Positions 51,641-62,639 of a DNA stretch of 64,000 nt are shown piece after piece. Each line of letters starts with the position of its first letter. The first letter of the stretch is position 1. Made by a program: the position numbers and the translations under genes. Below the pieces are notes generated by a model, which made no database searches, was not told where the DNA came from, and saw only the letters and a program-made list of their open reading frames with translations. The DNA lies in assembly GCA_009823505.1 (NCBI GenBank), contig VZQC01005922.1, positions 605,291-669,290 on the forward strand, in the 5' to 3' direction. The DNA is from Rhizomys pruinosus (taxonomy: Eukaryota; Chordata; Mammalia; Rodentia; Spalacidae).

Positions 51641-52562
51641 AAACTCCCTTCCAATGACCGGAGTAGGAACCTAGAGAACTGAGGAGGGGACTTATCTGTG
51701 GGATGCTGAGAGGCAGGCAGTATGGGGCGGAGTGGCCTGGTTTTTCAAGGACACAAGCAGCACAACTCAAGTTCCAGCCTGTATTCAGGACACTCCAAGT
51801 TACCAGGCCAGAACACTGAGAGAATGCCTTCAGGGGAGCCAAGCCACACCCCTAGTTGAGACTTCCATTGCTTGTCAAGGCGAGTTAGTCAAGCCTCTAC
51901 TGCAGAAGCACCAACACCATTGTAGGGTACCCTACAGCCTCCTGGGGCCAATAGGTAGATGTCCTAGGCTGACCATGTGTCACCATATCCTGAATCCCTC
52001 CCCATTTCTCACCCAGAGAGTCCCTGTCTGTCCACCCAGGTGGCTGGTAGGTCATACCCTTCCAGCCACCATCTAATGTGCTCAGCACCTACATGTGCCC
52101 AGTAGCTGGGTGAACATAGCAGCCTGGGCTCAGTGCTCATCAGGATGCCAAGAGTAGAAGCACCTTGGGAGAAGAGCCCAGAGCCATCATTGACAAAGCA
52201 CTGCAGATGAGTTGTCATCTGCAGTTCCCCATGCCTGTTGTGGTGGGGGAGAACCTCTCTACATGCCTGAGGGGTAACAGGGCCCCCAGGGGCTGAATCT
52301 AGAGAAGGGCTGAACAGGACTCCTTGGTCTCCCCAGGCGTTGGTGAAAGGTAGAGGAGGTTATCGCGTGCATATGGAGAGGGCAGAAAAGGCCGTGTAAG
52401 TCCAGAACCCTGGTGGGGAACCTTGGGCGTAAATATCTGAAACATTCTCTGGATGGGTCTCAGACTTGCAGAAGGCAAGTCATTGTCCTTCAGTCATTCC
52501 ATGGACTCAGAATAAGGCCTGCACTGTGTGGCAAAGTGCTAGTCCCTTGATGATCCCATCCA
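51641..52562. other. Unassigned sequence
   Basis: Nothing recognised. A 114-codon plus frame (51732-52076) has no domain. Confidence 0.4.
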
Positions 52563-52882
52563 GGATGGTTAAGATTGTCAATCTTGACAGGATCTAGTGG
52601 ATAAACTCTGGGCGCGTCTGTGAGGAAGTATCTTGATTAAGTTAAGTGAGGTGGGAGGACTCACCATCCATGGAGTACTGAACTGAAAGTAAAGGACAAA
52701 GCAGCAGGCTGAGCACCAGCATTTGTTGCTCTCTGCTTCCTGTCTGTGGATACCTTACAGCCAGCTGCCTCACACTCCCTGCCACGCCCACCCCGTCATG
52801 GTAGACTGTACCCTCAAATCGTGAGTCAAGTAAATCCTCTCCTCCTGAAGCTCCCTCCAGCGATGAGAGAAGTACTAATGCA
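52563..52882 (+). mobile_element. MaLR-type LTR
   Basis: ggatggttaagattgtcaat, cttgacaggatctagtggat, attaagttaagtgaggtggg, gctctctgcttcctgtctgt, tcaagtaaatcctctcctcc. Same subfamily as 9022-9406. The 155-codon minus frame over it is an artefact. Confidence 0.82.
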
Positions 52883-53157
52883 CCACCCCAATTCACTATG
52901 AATGTAGAGACCACCATTCTATGATGACACACACCTCCTGTCCAGAGCAAGGTAAGAGTCTGTGCCCTCTCCTCTCCAGCGGTGGAGACCCCTATAGACA
53001 GGAGTGTGATGAACAGTGCACTTGGCCCTCTGTGGGCACAGCAGGCAGTTTGTGGAGGGCCCAGGCTGGGGAAGAGGGCTTGCCCAGACCAGTCAAGCAA
53101 TGTTATCATCCTGTGATTGCTGGACCCTGGAGGATCTTCCAGCTGCTGCTGCTGCTG

Positions 53158-53533
53158 TGTTAATTACTTGCCTCATTGCTATGACAAAATACATAATCAA
53201 CACAACTTAAAGAGGGAAGTGTTTACTTTTGGATAGTTTAAGGAGATATATTCCCCCCTGACAGTGAGGGTACTGGGTATCAGGTGGGAGAGGCATGGCA
53301 GACACAGGAGACCAGCTGGTCACATGACCTCCCCACCTAGGAAGCAGAAGATGAACAAGAAGCAGGTCTGGGCTATAAAGCCTGAAGCCTTGCTTCCCCC
53401 CGACCCCGACTTCCTTCTGGCAGGCTCCACTTCCTAAAGGTTCTACAACCTTCTTAAACAGCACCACCAGTTGGCCACCAAATATTCAATCACATGAGCC
53501 CACATGGAGGACACATCACATTCAAACCACAAG
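53158..53533 (-). mobile_element. MaLR-type solo LTR
   Basis: Reverse LTR: gcctcattgctatgacaaaa, gagggaagtgtttacttttg, ctaaaggttctacaaccttc, acatcacattcaaaccacaa. Confidence 0.85.
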
Positions 53534-54801
53534 AGCAGAATGCTCCCAAGCCTCTTTGATCATCTCCTTCGTGCAGCCCTTTCCCAAAACAACAGAGAAG
53601 GAAGGGTAGTCCTGTCCTGATCGAGAAGGCAGAGCATCCCACCCAGAGAACTCACAGTCTGCAGAATCTACCTTGGGCTTGCTCTGGCATAACTGTCAGT
53701 GTAAATCCTCAGCTCCCTTCTCAGGAAACCCAGTCATTTGTCATAGGCACAGTGCGTGACTAAGAAAGACATCTCCTTCCGGCCTCCAGCATCACATAAT
53801 TTATCTCCCAGAACAGCTGCAGACCCTTGAGCACAAATCTGTGGGAAGTCGGAACATGTGATACAGCGGTCACCCATCCTCTTGTGACCCTCCACAGATA
53901 GGCATCAGCCTCCCTCAGAATGAGGGACTAGAAGCCGGAGGCAACCTGCGAGGTCAGCTCATCCAAAATCAGCCCAGGTGGGCAGAAGTCAACAGATCTC
54001 CCCAGGAATCGTAGCATCTGCAGAGGAAGAGTATCTGCGGGAGCCTGTGAATCCTACAGGGATGGAAGGAGGAACGCAAAAGAAGGAGAGGGAAGGAAGC
54101 CAGCCCAGCCGTGGCAGGAAGCCTTCAGACTCCTGCAAAAAGCCCTCCACAGTGACATACTTGTGTCCCCAGCTAGAAGGAAGCTCAGAAGGAACTTACT
54201 GCAAAATTTGTTCTGTTTCTTTGAGCAGATGGGAAATGACCTTTCTGCTCACTGAACGTTTTAGTGGCAAGCCTGGGAGTGGAACTAGGGACCCCTGCCT
54301 GGCACACAGCACCTGCTCACACAGACAGAATATCCATTCTCAGTAAATAACTCATGAAGCATCAATTACATGCAAGCCTTTGCTCTAACTGCACATGGAT
54401 CACAGATGACAAACGAATCATCTCACAGGAAATATTTAATATAAATTGTGGTAAAAAGCACGTGGTGTAACCAGGCCCCTTGCTTCTTCTGTGGCTGGAA
54501 ATCAGGAGCTAAGATTTGAAGAATTTCATACATGAAAACTGGACCAGAATCCCATGGAAGAGCCCTCTTCTCCCCTCCACTTCCCCTCACAGAACTTTTC
54601 TAAGCACAGCTTTGCTCCAAACAAGCCAGAACCATTTCTGGCTTCCATACACTTCCCATACAGACTCAGTTTATTGTAATCCAGTCATTAGCATTCGAGG
54701 ACCCACCCGAGGGTTCCAGCATCCTCCAAACCCCTTGGTGAGTGGGAACCAGATGTGGTTTGGAATTCTCTCTGCCCCAAGAATTCCAGACCTCTTCCAT
54801 T
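53534..54801. other. Unassigned sequence
   Basis: No gene recognised. 54250-54350 (tggcacacagcacctgctca, ctcagtaaataactcatgaa) could be an old MIR/L2 remnant. Longest frame 122 codons (53978-54346), no domain. Confidence 0.4.
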
Positions 54802-55206
54802 CTAGTTTCCTTTCAGTTGCTGTGACAAAACACTCTGGCCAAAACCAACTTGAGTAAGAAAGGGTTTATTCAGCTCACATCTCCTGAATCACAGCTCATC
54901 ACTGAGGTAGCTCAACATAGGAACTCAGGGCAGGAACCTGGAGGCAGGAGCTGAAGCACAGGCCATGGAGGAATGCTACTTACTGGCTTGCTCCCCTGGC
55001 TCATGCCCAGCCTGCTTTCTTATACTGTACATAACAACCTGCCCAGGGGTGACACCACCCACACTGGGCTGGGCCCTTCCACATAACTCAACAATCAAGA
55101 CAATACTCCATAGATGTGGCCACAGGCCAGTCCAATGGAGCCAATTCCCCAATTGAGGCTCCCTCAACCCAGGTGTGTCAAGTTGACACTAAAGCTATCC
55201 AGGACA
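54802..55206 (-). mobile_element. MaLR-type solo LTR, well preserved
   Basis: Reverse LTR: ttctagtttcctttcagttg, gagtaagaaagggtttattc, gcaggaacctggaggcagga, cacactgggctgggcccttc, gtgtgtcaagttgacactaa, gctatccaggaca. Sister to 17008-17415. Confidence 0.9.
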
Positions 55207-55254
55207 CCATCCCAGCATCTGCCACAGACCTGGATACACCACTTCAAACAAAGA

Positions 55255-55299
55255 GATGAATGAATGAATGAATGAATGAATGAATGAATGAATGAATGA
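55255..55299 (+). repeat. (AATG)n microsatellite
   Basis: About 11 AATG units. Confidence 0.97.
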
Positions 55300-55487
55300 C
55301 TCCACGAGCCGTAAGACAATGAAAACTATGGGCTTCCTGTTGCTCCCTGGCCAGCAGAGTCCAGCCGGGCTGAGGTGTCCCATGCCCAGCTCCTATTGCC
55401 AGGAGAGAAGGGAACGCAATTCAGCCTGCTTCTTCTAGGTGGTGTCTGGTTTTTTTAAATATAGCCTTATTAAAACTCCCTCCTCTT

Positions 55488-55636
55488 AGCCAGGTGTGGT
55501 GGCACATACCCTTAATCCTAGCACTTGGGAGGCAGAGGCAGTCACATTTGTGTGGGTTCAAGACGAACCTGGTCTACATAGCAAGCTCTAGGCCAGTTTG
55601 GACTACAGGGAGACCCTGTCTCAAACAAAAACAAAA
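55488..55636 (+). mobile_element. B1 SINE
   Basis: agccaggtgtggtggcacat, cttaatcctagcacttggga, agggagaccctgtctcaaac, (AAAAC)n tail. TSD-like flanks aaaactccctcctct / aaaacctccctcctct. Confidence 0.95.
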
Positions 55637-55709
55637 ACAAAACCTCCCTCCTCTCAATTGCCCTCTTAAAGCATGGAAAAGTCCTTGGCTTCTGGTCTAT
55701 GAGAAAACT

Positions 55710-55925
55710 CAGGGCTGGAGAGATGGCTCAGTGGGCAAATCACTTGCCACACAAGCGTGAGGACCTGAGTTCAAATCCACAGAACCTACGTAAAGCTACG
55801 TATAATGTGGCAATGCAAAACTATAATCCCAGCATTCCCACAGTGAGATGGGAGGCAGAGTTAGGAGAATCGCAAGGAGCTGCCACTGTGCACAAGTCCA
55901 GCTCCCCACTGACACTGGGGCCTGA
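55710..55925 (+). mobile_element. B4/RSINE1-type SINE
   Basis: agggctggagagatggctca, cacacaagcgtgaggacctg, gttcaaatccacagaaccta, aaactataatcccagcattc; 3' end degraded. Confidence 0.82.
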
Positions 55926-55930
55926 GACAA

Positions 55931-57967
55931 CTTTGAGTTTTAACTTCCTCTCTGTCTAAGGCATTTCTTTACACCAGGAACCATATCAATCTTATGGAAC
56001 TTTCTCCTATCCCCACAAAAGTCATAAACTCTCTTTGTCCTATGGGAGTTGAAGGCTGTCCCACTCAGAGCCTTGTCCTGGTGATGTCATGTCTCCCAGG
56101 CCCTCCTGCTTCAAAGCCTCATCATCGCCACCTGTGGCTGTGAGCCTGGAACTCTCCTAAGCCGTGCCAACCCTCCTCTATTTTTATAAGTTATAACACC
56201 TCCCAAGAATCACATGGCACACTTAACAAGGCAACCCTGAGATGCAGGTCAGGGCATTTTGACTCTGGACTTCAAGCACTCCATAAAGCCTCTCAGGACC
56301 ATGGTGCCTTCAGAGACTGTCCTCCTTTGGGTCCAGCCCAGCTAAGGTTTCCCTGGAAACTCATCCGTATCTAACCTCTTCCTTACTCAGCATAATGCCA
56401 TCGGCAATTGCCTTATGTGTGGCACAAATCCCTTGGATCTAAGACCATACATGTGTGCCACATGCCGTGCTGCAGCGAGGGTTGTTTTGTTTTCCATTTT
56501 GCTTAGCTGATGTAAGACGCATGCCCAGGCAATCGGCACAGGTTTTGAGAGTTAATTTGAATTCTGTCAGCCTGGGTGTCATTAGAAAACCCTGCCAATA
56601 CAGCAGTAATGAACATCTGGAGGGCCAAGCAAAGACAACAGCTGATTCTCCTAAGCTACAGTGGCACTGAGAACGCTGGACAGGCAATCAGAAGACATAG
56701 AAACCAGAGAGAGGAAAGGGAAAATAAGGGAAAATGGGACCTTTGCCCCCAGTCCTCCCTGGGGGACAGTGTATTGGCTCTCAGTAGTAGGCTGGACAGG
56801 CGGGAACAACATTCAGTTCAGAATGCCTCCATGCAGGTGAGTCCCTGGTGCTTCGGGAGATGCCTGGAGAGTCACCTGGCTCGGCAGACTGCGAGGGGTC
56901 CCAGTGCAGGCATTTCTGCCTAGCCTGGAACTTGTGTAAGAGTCTGTCAGGTAAGCCAGGGAGGAGAACGTGCCAGAGGAGGGGGCGCCAAAGAGCAGCC
57001 CAGATGCTACAGTGTTTGGAGGAGCTAGCTAGAGGCCAGTGCAGGGCTCAATCCCACAGGTACAGCGATGACATGAGTCTTCCCAGAACCGTATTACAAA
57101 TAAATCATTGGCCATCCTCAGGGATATGATGAGTGGAGGATGCTGTGTTCAGGGCACCCCTTTTCTCCCACAGCCCCTTAGTTCCTGTGGCATCCTAGAT
57201 TAAGGAGCATGACAGCAAGGTCTTCATTCTTACAGGACCCACAGAGAGCAAGCATAGCAGGCAGGCATGAGAGGCACCCTGGGGATTGGCCGAGGGGCTC
57301 TTTAGGTGGTGGTGGAATTCCTTCTCTGGAGAGATGTGAATAACGTCTACCTCTCAGAAGGTCCCAATAATGAACCAAAGCACCATCCCACCAAAGTTCA
57401 ACTGGGAAAACCAATGAGCTTATTGGACTTACTTACAGAGCATAGGCAAAGGATTGTTTAGGGGATTATGGGTGACCCCAGAGCAGCTACACTGGAAAGT
57501 CTTCACATGGAGGCTTCGTAGGTGGAACCCCTTCAGTTAACTTGCCCCAGCCTACATATCCTAGCACCCCTGCCCCAAATCCTGATGCCACCTGCAATTA
57601 GCTAAAAACTGCACACTAATGGCTGGGAGTTGATGGACTCGCAAGTGAGTGTCTAACACCCTCTCCATCCTCTCCTGGACGGAATATGAACAGTCGGTCA
57701 GTCCACTGGGCCAGTCCTGAGCTCTGTTGAAGATGGCAGCTGTTTTGTTACTCTGAGGATGGTATTCTATAACAGGTGGCGTGTGCATGATGGTGGATCA
57801 AAGGTAAGGCGGGAACGACAGGCCGGAAGTTGTGAGCTCCATTTCCCGAGAGAGCGTTCCAGGTGGAAGACCCAGAAAGGGCAGGACAGAAAGTAGCTGG
57901 AGAACGACCATCACGTGCACACCACCTGCTATGTGGAGGGACCTCGCTCCAGGATCTCGCTGTGCAT
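55931..57967. other. Unassigned 2 kb, SINE-free
   Basis: No repeat recognised over 2 kb, unusual for this window. Frames of 115 codons (56576-56923) and 93 codons (56848-57129) overlap on plus. Splice-donor-like gcag|gtgagt occurs at 56836/56837 and cag|gtaagc near 56950. See the exon-like segment. Confidence 0.45.
56753..56836 (+). other. Exon-like segment (weak)
   Basis: Acceptor-like acctttgcccccag ends at 56752 and donor-like gcag|gtgagt follows 56836. 84 bp, lying within the 115-codon frame. No domain or homology recognised. Confidence 0.15.
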
Positions 57968-57983
57968 AGAAAAGAGGAACTTC

Positions 57984-58241
57984 GGGGGCTGGAGAGATGG
58001 CCTATCGGTTAAGAGCGCCGATCGCTCTTGCAGAGGACCTGGGTTCGATCCCCACCACCCACATGGCGGCCGAGAACCTTCTGAAACTCCAATTCCAGGA
58101 GAACTCCAGTTCCAGGGGAATCCGACACCCTCTTCTGACCTCCACGGCATTGCACGACACGGGTGCACACACTTGCATGCGGACAGTACATTCATACACA
58201 TACAGAAATAAATTTAAAAAAAATAAAAATAAATAAAAAAA
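57984..58241 (+). mobile_element. B2 SINE, long subfamily, best-preserved copy
   Basis: gggggctggagagatggcct, A-box and B-box (gggttcgatccccacc) intact, many CpGs (gccgatcgctcttgc, atggcggccgagaacc), the duplicated block aattccaggagaactccagt, and tail catacagaaataaatttaaa. TSD agaaaagaggNacttc-type at 57968-57983 and 58242-58257. Lack of CpG decay suggests recent insertion. Confidence 0.97.
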
Positions 58242-58400
58242 AGAAAAGAGGAGCTTCACCTGGCCGCCTGCTGGGGCTCGGCCAGCCACTCTTACCTTTC
58301 ATGTGACCATTTCAGCCCCAACACAGGGGAAGGATTCTTGCGGTGTTTGGTTCTCTTCCTGGGCATCATCCTCCAGCACTTTAAGGATTCCATTTAAAAT

Positions 58401-58568
58401 AGCCAGGTGTGGTGGCGCACGCCTTTAATCCCAGCACTCGGGAGGAAGAGGCAGTATCTCTGTGAGTTCAAGGCCAGCCTGGTCTACAGAGCAAGCTCCA
58501 GAACAGCTGGTACTAAAAGGAAGACTCTGTCTCAACAATACCAAAAACAAAACAAAAACAAAAAAAAT
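58401..58568 (+). mobile_element. B1 SINE
   Basis: agccaggtgtggtggcgcac, ctttaatcccagcactcggg, ggaagactctgtctcaacaa with an (AAAAC)n tail. Confidence 0.94.
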
Positions 58569-58578
58569 TCATCAATAA

Positions 58579-58600
58579 GCCAGGCATGGTGGCACACTCT
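58579..58600 (+). mobile_element. B1 SINE stub (first 22 bases)
   Basis: gccaggcatggtggcacact, then unrelated sequence. A 5' fragment cannot arise by normal 5' truncation, so a deletion or rearrangement removed the rest. Confidence 0.7.
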
Positions 58601-59208
58601 TTATTTTTCTAAGCTTACAATTGTATTCAGAGTTTTTGTTTCTTTGGGACTAAATTTTGTTTATTTATGCTTACCCAGAAAATCATCTGGTGAGTTTCTT
58701 TAGCAACACGTCAGTCCCTTTGGCTCCTTGTCAGTCTCCATGTCTAGCTCCTATGCACCTCGCCTTATGTGCTCTTTGTGCTCCAGTTTTTACTCTCCAA
58801 CATGAAGGTGCAGTGCTTTGGGGGCCTCAGGTTTGACACACGTTAACGTCTTCATTTTTACTTATAGCTACATTTCCAAAGGTTTGCAGATTGTAGTTTA
58901 TTAGAGTAAATCCTCATGACACTCTACTCATTGTAACTTGACATGTCTCATTCATCTTGAGATATACATATATATGTATATGTGTATGTATATGGTTTTC
59001 ACGTTCCCATTTCTTTAGTTACTGATCCATGGCAGTTCCAATTTTCTCTTTAATTCAAAAGTTATTTAGGAAATGGTCATAATGTTTTGCATGTATTTTC
59101 ATTCTTTTTTCATGTTGCCATTTTTACTGCTTGTATTTCAAAACAATAACCTGTACAACTTCCATTGGAAGAGTTTGCTAGAAGGTAGGTTTTGTTTGTT
59201 TGTTGAGG
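58601..59208. other. Unassigned, AT-rich sequence
   Basis: Nothing recognised. Short (TA/TG) run tatacatatatatgtatatg near 58963. Confidence 0.35.
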
Positions 59209-59222
59209 TTTTTGCTTGCTTT

Positions 59223-59365
59223 TTTTTTTTTTGGCTTTTTGAGACAGGGTCTCCCTTTAGTCCCAGCTGGTCTGGAGCTCACTATGTGGACCAGGCAGGC
59301 CTTGAGATCCACCTGCCTCTGCCTCCCAAGTGCTAGGATTAAAGGCGTGTGCCACTACACACGGC
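59223..59365 (-). mobile_element. B1 SINE
   Basis: Reverse B1: ttggctttttgagacagggt, gtggaccaggcaggccttga, gtgctaggattaaaggcgtg, cactacacacggc. TSD tttttgcttgctttttt on both sides (about 59209 and 59366). Confidence 0.96.
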
Positions 59366-59535
59366 TTTTTGCTTGCTTTTTAGAGTGAAATGTTCCTGCA
59401 GACACCCTGTCATCACTGGGAAAGGCATTATTCCCAACCTGAAGGGCGCAGCGTTATGTGGAAGCCATGAAGCTATCCAGATAATTCCACTACTCAGAGA
59501 TCGCACATCCTTAAGCACACAAGAAGCACCCAGTG

Positions 59536-59830
59536 TGTTAGTTATGTTCACCACATTGGGACCAAGTAACTAACAACAAGAGCAACTTACTGCCTCCCAG
59601 TTCAGGGGACACAGTCCATCATGAGGAGGAAAGCCTGCCGGTAGGGCGGGTTAGTCCAGGCAATGTGAGTATGTGATCCTTCTAAGATAACCAGAAAGCA
59701 GGGTGGGGCTCTAACCCTCAAAGGCTTATCCCCAGTGGCCCATCTCTGCCACTGAGGCCCCAAACCTCCCCAAACAGCACCAGCAGCTGGGGATCAACTG
59801 TTCAAACAGATGAGTCTATGCGAGATGAGC
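59536..59830 (-). mobile_element. MaLR-type LTR, diverged
   Basis: Reverse LTR: gttagttatgttcaccacat, gacacagtccatcatgagga, aaacctccccaaacagcacc, agctggggatcaactgttca. Confidence 0.75.
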
Positions 59831-60236
59831 TGAAAGCTGTGTTGGTATTTTCCACTCTGTCCGTATTTCCTTTAAATTTTTCTTATGTTCACAAATACAG
59901 TCGAAGAGGCTATCTCGATCCAGAGCCTGTTGTTATCCCTGCTGTTATTTGAGACAAAGGGACAGAACCAGCAGAGTCACTGAGGGAAGGGAAGGAGGCA
60001 CTCCAGGGGTCATTGCAGGGAGCTCTGTGTCCCAGAGCTGGACCTACCATCAGGCAGTCACTCATCAGCAACCGCTGCTCACGTCCAAGGCTGCTCAGTG
60101 CTCCCACTCCAGGAAATGGCAGGCATGAGATGAGTTTCCAGATTCCATTGCTTTGGACAATCATTCTACATAAACCATGAGCAGACTCACACAGAAATAG
60201 AACGCCAAGTCTAAGGAATTAAAATTCCCATAACAG
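59831..60236. other. Unassigned sequence
   Basis: Nothing recognised; an 84-codon minus frame without a domain. Confidence 0.35.
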
Positions 60237-60580
60237 GGCTAGGGAGTTGACTCAGTGAGCAAAGCATTCGCCATGCAAGTGTGAGGATCCCCAGAACACA
60301 CTTAGGAAAGCTAGTTGTGGTGGTACACACGTGTAATCCCAGCACTAGAGAGACAGAGACTGGTGGATGCCTGGGACTCAGCCAGCCTCACCAACCAGGC
60401 AAACTCCAGGCCAGTGAGAGACCCTGTCTCAAAAAACAACATGGATGGCTCCTGAGAAGCAGCACCCAAGGCTGACCTCTGGCCTCCACACAAATGTGCA
60501 CACATACATGTACCTGCATCCACCCACACATGCACCCAGAGGAACACACATCCACATGTAGACACACAGGTTCATGCATG
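60237..60580 (+). mobile_element. B4/RSINE1-type SINE
   Basis: gggctagggagttgactcag, gtgtgaggatccccagaaca, tggtacacacgtgtaatccc, ggccagtgagagaccctgtc, gctgacctctggcctccaca, CA-rich end. Confidence 0.85.
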
Positions 60581-60818
60581 CAGACTAAAGAAATTATAGT
60601 ACCATCCCCTGCTATAGCACCATATCCATCTGGCCTAAAGCTATGAATGAGGCTTGGCCCCCTGTAGCCCCCCTTCAAGAACCTTCTGACTTATCTTGCA
60701 TTCCTGATAGACAAGGTCCAGTAATTAGACTCAGGGCAGTGTCCACTGACTCCTCCAAAGTGAGGTAGTGAGCAGCTCATTTGACACCCCCATACCACTC
60801 TCCTTCTTAATTCCATTT

Positions 60819-60967
60819 TTTTTTTTTTGTCTTTTTGATACAGGGTCTCCCTGTAGCTCTGGCTGTCCTGGAACTCACTCTGTAGACCAGGCTGGCCTGG
60901 AACTCATAGAGATCCACCTGCCTCTGCCTCCCAAGTGCTAGGATTAAAGGCCTGACCACCAAACCCG
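60819..60967 (-). mobile_element. B1 SINE
   Basis: Reverse B1: tgtctttttgatacagggtc, gaccaggctggcctggaact, gtgctaggattaaaggcctg, ccaccaaacccggcc. Flanks aattccatttttt / aatcccaattttt. Confidence 0.93.
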
Positions 60968-61787
60968 GCCTCTCAATCCCAATTTTTATCAATCTTTGAA
61001 ATCTTGAAATTATCTTCTTATTGTTGATATCTGGTGTCAAAATAAGGCAAGCATAATTAACAGAACTAGAAAACATAAATTACAAACCATATTGCAATAC
61101 CCCCGCACCAGACTGGCAAACTTAAAAATTCTAGCAATACAATGTCAGCCAGCACTATGGAGTCACAGGACTCCGGAGCATGCTAGTGGAACAGGAGATG
61201 GGCACGAAAGCTGGGAAAACAGGTAGGCCTCATCTGGTAAAACTGAAAGTTTGCTTTGCTTTGCTTTGCTTTAAAAAAAAAATAGTTTCAGATATTTATA
61301 TAAGTTTAGTCATGTTTACTGTCATTCTATCCTCTAGCTTCCTCTCACGTCCCCCAGAACCCTTCTTAATAAGTTTCCCTCCTATTCTGCAGTTCACGGT
61401 TGCGGAAACTTCTGGGAATCAAGAGACCAGTAGCTAAGTTAGATGAAGGAGAGGAAGCTTATTCACACCAGCAGACTGACACCCAGATCATTCCAGAACA
61501 GTGCCAGCCCCAAACTCAAGTTTGTAAAGAAACCTAGAGTCGACTTCTATGCAGAACCTAGGCAAGCAAATGGAGAGTTCCAGGAGCACATAGTTGGTAG
61601 TTAAGCAAGCCATTATACATAAGGACTTGGTATTCAGTGAAGATTTCAATAGGGACACCTGGTAGTTAAACCACAAGGGGCAGGGCAGAGTTCTTTTTAC
61701 TTTCCTTATTCTCTTATCTCATCTTGCAGCCTTCCACAGTTTAAGGATTTTAGCAACCATTTCATTGCTAGTAAATTTTTATTGCAC
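60968..61787. other. Unassigned sequence before the minisatellite
   Basis: No gene recognised. Short (TTTGC)n at about 61250-61272. A pyrimidine run ending in cttgcag at 61730 could act as a splice acceptor, but no exon partner is visible. Confidence 0.35.
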
Positions 61788-61804
61788 TCACACATGATAG
61801 GAGG

Positions 61805-62569
61805 GATGTCCTCCTGCTCAGTGCTCCATGAGGGCAGGGATGTCGTCCTGCTCAGTGCCCCATGAGGGTAGGGATGTCCTCCTGCTTAGTGTTCCCTGAG
61901 GGTAGAGATGTCCTCCTGCTCAGTGCTCCACAAGGGTATTGATGTCCTCCTGCTCAGTGCTCCATGAGGGCAGGGATGTCCTCCTGCTCAGTGCTCCATA
62001 AGGGCAGGGATGTCCTCCTGCTCAGTGTTCCCTGAGGGTAGAGATGTCCTCCTGCTCAGTGCTCCATGAGGGCAGGGATGTCCTCCTGCTCAGTGCTCCA
62101 TAAGGGCAGGGATGTCCTCCTGCTCAGTGTTCCCTGAGGGTAAAGATGTCCTCCTGCTCAGTGCTCCATGAGGGTAGGGGTGTCCTCCTGCTCAGTGCTC
62201 CATGAGGGTAGGGATGTCCTCCTGCTCACTGCTCCATGAGAGCAGAGATGTCCCCTTGCTCAGTGTTCCCTGAGGGCAGGGATGTCCTCCTGCTTAGTGT
62301 TCCCTGAGGGTAGGGATGTCCTCCTGCTCAGTGCTCCATGAGAGTAGGGATGTCCTCCTGCTCACTGCTCCATGAGGGTAGGGATGTCCTCCTGCTCAGT
62401 ACTCCATGAGAGTAAGTATGTCCTCCTGCTTGGTACTCCATGAGAGTAGGAATGTCCTCCTGCTCAGTGCTCCATGAGGGCAAGGATGTCCTCCTGCTCA
62501 GTGCTCCATAAGAGCAGGGATGTCGTCCTGCTCAGTGTCCCCAGAGGGTAGGGATGTCCTCCTGCTCAG
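61805..62569 (+). repeat. 34-bp minisatellite, 22 full units plus 17 bp
   Basis: Unit gatgtcctcctgctcagtgc + tccatgagggNagg. Units start every 34 bp from 61805 to 62553 with no net indel. Variants fall into types: catgagggcagg, cataagggcagg and ttccctgagggta. Units 5-6-7 (61941-62042) and 8-9-10 (62043-62144) repeat as a 102-bp block with one difference. 34 is not a multiple of 3 and no frame runs through, so it does not encode a repeat protein. Partial last unit ends gctcag, then ggggagatcag. Confidence 0.98.
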
Positions 62570-62618
62570 GGGAGATCAGGGTCCCTTTGCCACTTTGCCA
62601 GAGTTCTTGGTCTCATTC

Positions 62619-62639
62619 AAAAAAAAAAAAAAAAAAAAA
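62619..62639 (+). repeat. Poly-A run
   Basis: 21 A, followed by gaagagactc. Might be the tail of an unrecognised plus-strand retrocopy ending here. Confidence 0.9.

Noticed and set aside
52642..53109. 155-codon minus frame
   Set aside because: Overlaps the LTR at 52563-52882 on the opposite strand; no recognisable domain.
57984..58060. tRNA gene
   Set aside because: A-box and B-box-like sequence belong to the tRNA-derived head of a B2 SINE; no complete cloverleaf or anticodon arm is evident.
61805..62569. CRISPR array
   Set aside because: Contiguous 34-bp units without spacers, in a rodent genome; it is a minisatellite.
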